NCBI RefSeq assembly: GCF_900446695.1
Contig: NZ_UAVP01000011.1
Span: forward strand, 372,001-436,000
Direction of reading: 5' to 3'
DNA length: 64,000 nt
From: Capnocytophaga sputigena
GTDB lineage: Bacteria > Bacteroidota > Bacteroidia > Flavobacteriales > Flavobacteriaceae
Both the position numbers and the translations under genes were made by a program. The notes beneath the pieces were generated by a model that was not told the DNA's origin, did no database searches, and worked only from the letters and a program-made list of their open reading frames with translations. Of the stretch, positions 62,385 through 64,000 are shown one piece after another; the stretch's first letter is position 1; each line of letters begins with the position of its first letter.

Positions 62385-64000
62385 GTGGATAATCCTGTCC
62401 ATATAATCCTGCATAAAGGCTTTCAGATCTTTGATACCTTTTTGAATTTCGGCATTATCTTCTTTGCCTAAAAGATTGTTTTTAAGAGCTGTATCTTCTC
62501 CTTTATACACACCATTCACCTTGCCATATTCATCTATAATATAGATATAATTACCTTGTTTCATTTGGTATACGTGAGCATCCGAGATGAAAGCACGAGG
62601 AGTTTCGTCTGGTAGTTTTGTAAACACACTATGTCCCCAAGAACGGAAAGGTTTTTTATACCCCATCAAATCCACCAATGAAGGGTAAATATCTATTTGT
62701 TGAGTAACTTCAGAATATACCCCTGTAGGAACTAAATCAGGATTAGGACTATAGAACATAATGGCTGCTCCTTTGCCACCTATAGGCTCTTTGTAATGCT
62801 CGTAATAAGGCATTGCAGGGTGATCGTTCACAAAAGCAAAAATTGTATTTTTAAACCAAGGCTCTTTTTTAGCGCATTCAAAAAAGCGTTTTAAGGAGTA
62901 ATCGGTGTAACCAATACACTGATGAATTTCCACATTCCCTTTAGGAAATTTACCTTCGTATTTTTCAGGTACTTTGAAAGGATGGTGAGATGATACCGTG
63001 AAGATAGTGCCTAAAAAAGGTTGCTTCTTTTGGTTGTATACACTGCACATATATTGGAAAAAAGGCTCGTCCCAAATACCCCACATACCATCAAAATCGG
63101 CATCATTGTTATATTCGTTTTTCCCATAATAATGGTCAAAACCTAAAATATTGGAAAAGCCTAAAAATCCCATAGAACCATTAGGTGCTGAGTGGAAAAA
63201 TGAAGTATCATACCCCATTTCTTTGGCTATAGACACCAAAGATTGTACTTTTTGTTGTGAATAAGGCGACGACATATAGGCTACTTGTATGGTAGGAATT
63301 CCCGCCAATACCGATGACATTCCGTGAATAGATTGGCGACCTGTAGAATAAGCATCATCTAACACATAAGAATATTGTGCCAAAGAATCTAAGAAAGGTG
63401 TATAGCTTTGAAAATTAGGAATATTCGTTCTCTTATTCATTGCACCCCAATATTCTTTGCTAAAACTCTCTAAGATGAACACCACCACATTAGGTTGGTT
63501 AGGCACATCTCTATTATACTGCTTGATAGGTTTCAAATTTTTGTTTATATAAGCCTCATCTACAAAATGATACTCTCTAAAACCTTTATTCTTACCCAAA
63601 GTGCGAATAAGCGTGAAAGGCGTATTGAGAATCGCATCGGCTTGCCCTGAAATATTAGTATGGCGACTTGCATCTACTATATTGATAGGACGAGAAGAGT
63701 GATCCCAAGTACCCCCACGAATAGCATACACTATCCCCACTGCTGCCAAAGCTAAAGCCAATACAGAGGTGATAAAATAAGGCTTAGGCGCCAGCTGCAC
63801 TTCGGTTACTTTCACTCGTTTGTAAAGGAATATCCAAAGCCAAATGAGTAAAATAAAGAGTAAAAACATATACCAGTAACCTACTAAAAAGCTGCCAAAT
63901 AAACTCATTTTGTTCTGCTCGTTTTCAATCACAGCAAACGAAGCACTCGTAAGGCGTGATTTACTAAAAGGATAATACAATATATCAACGAAATTCGTAG
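62367..64000 (-). CDS. LTA synthase-like membrane sulfatase, N-terminus outside window
   Basis: At least 543 residues are present; the frame is open to the window edge (TNFVDILYYPFSKSR), so the first membrane segments lie outside. Two hydrophobic segments (near 30-50 and 70-88 of the visible part) precede an extracytoplasmic sulfatase-type domain. The metal/nucleophile motifs are VFILESFSKEYWG, STGRQSIHGMSSVLAG with the threonine corresponding to the LtaS nucleophile, and FVNDHPAMPYY. In Gram-negative Bacteroidota these enzymes do not make lipoteichoic acid; they probably transfer phosphoglycerol or phosphoethanolamine groups to envelope glycans. It ends HHKLAN, encoded by a period-8 repeat, the same ending as HtpG. 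Confidence 0.85.
   Translation of the reverse strand, partial: TNFVDILYYPFSKSRLTSASFAVIENEQNKMSLFGSFLVGYWYMFLLFILLIWLWIFLYKRVKVTEVQLAPKPYFITSVLALALAAVGIVYAIRGGTWDHSSRPINIVDASRHTNISGQADAILNTPFTLIRTLGKNKGFREYHFVDEAYINKNLKPIKQYNRDVPNQPNVVVFILESFSKEYWGAMNKRTNIPNFQSYTPFLDSLAQYSYVLDDAYSTGRQSIHGMSSVLAGIPTIQVAYMSSPYSQQKVQSLVSIAKEMGYDTSFFHSAPNGSMGFLGFSNILGFDHYYGKNEYNNDADFDGMWGIWDEPFFQYMCSVYNQKKQPFLGTIFTVSSHHPFKVPEKYEGKFPKGNVEIHQCIGYTDYSLKRFFECAKKEPWFKNTIFAFVNDHPAMPYYEHYKEPIGGKGAAIMFYSPNPDLVPTGVYSEVTQQIDIYPSLVDLMGYKKPFRSWGHSVFTKLPDETPRAFISDAHVYQMKQGNYIYIIDEYGKVNGVYKGEDTALKNNLLGKEDNAEIQKGIKDLKAFMQDYMDRIIHHKLAN

Overview
The window is chromosomal DNA from a low-GC member of the Bacteroidota, most likely a Flavobacteriaceae species of the genus Capnocytophaga. 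Four things point there. Sixteen promoters carry a TAnnTTTG box (13 of them with a TTTG-like box 19-20 bp upstream), the Bacteroidota sigma factor signature. A giant adhesin ends in a type IX secretion (type B, CHU_C) sorting domain. The gene complement is flavobacterial: asnA, Na+-independent type II NADH dehydrogenase, lactate-dehydrogenase-like malate dehydrogenase and separate MtaB. A secreted sialidase resembles Capnocytophaga SiaC. The genus is inferred from the protein sequences, not proven.

Layout. 1-4400 is an accessory surface region: the end of a TonB-dependent receptor, an AT-rich P-loop ATPase gene, and two tandem lipoproteins with collagen-like triplets, one fused to a BspA-type leucine-rich-repeat domain. 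4400-5011 is a gene-free structured spacer. 5012-5650 carries a small membrane protein and ybeY. 5663-10535 is a leftward operon: phosphatase, rfbA, radA, flippase. 10670-13483 has a GH6 lipoprotein, a D-Ala-D-Ala dipeptidase and mdh. 13653-25077 is mostly rightward housekeeping: bioD, argS, tRNA-Gly, tRNA-Leu, proline dehydrogenase, prs, rplY, a Nudix hydrolase, polyprenyl synthase, an MMPL/RND exporter and ndh. 25117-26671 is a shortened, apparently eroded methylmalonyl-CoA mutase pair. 26666-38011 is a long leftward block: acyl-CoA synthetase, trmD, clpX, clpP, tig, mtaB and several hypothetical genes. 38143-49863 is a single adhesin gene of about 3,906 codons. 50307-54675 holds the sialidase, a PhnA-domain protein and htpG. 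54895-64000 holds asnA, a BNR/sortilin-type propeller protein, three uncharacterised proteins, trxB and a truncated LTA-synthase-like sulfatase.

How the genes work together. The surface set (TonB receptor, collagen/BspA lipoproteins, SprB-like adhesin, sialidase, GH6 lipoprotein, propeller protein) fits a host-associated bacterium that binds and degrades glycans. A proteostasis block (tig, clpP, clpX, htpG) and an envelope/sugar set (rfbA, flippase, LtaS-like enzyme) make up much of the rest.

The most unusual signal is not a gene. Many intergenic junctions hold degenerate tandem repeats with a strict 7-base or 8-base period. These run into neighbouring genes, supply stop codons, give HtpG and the LtaS-like protein the same C-terminal KLAN residues, and in places supply the -33 promoter box.
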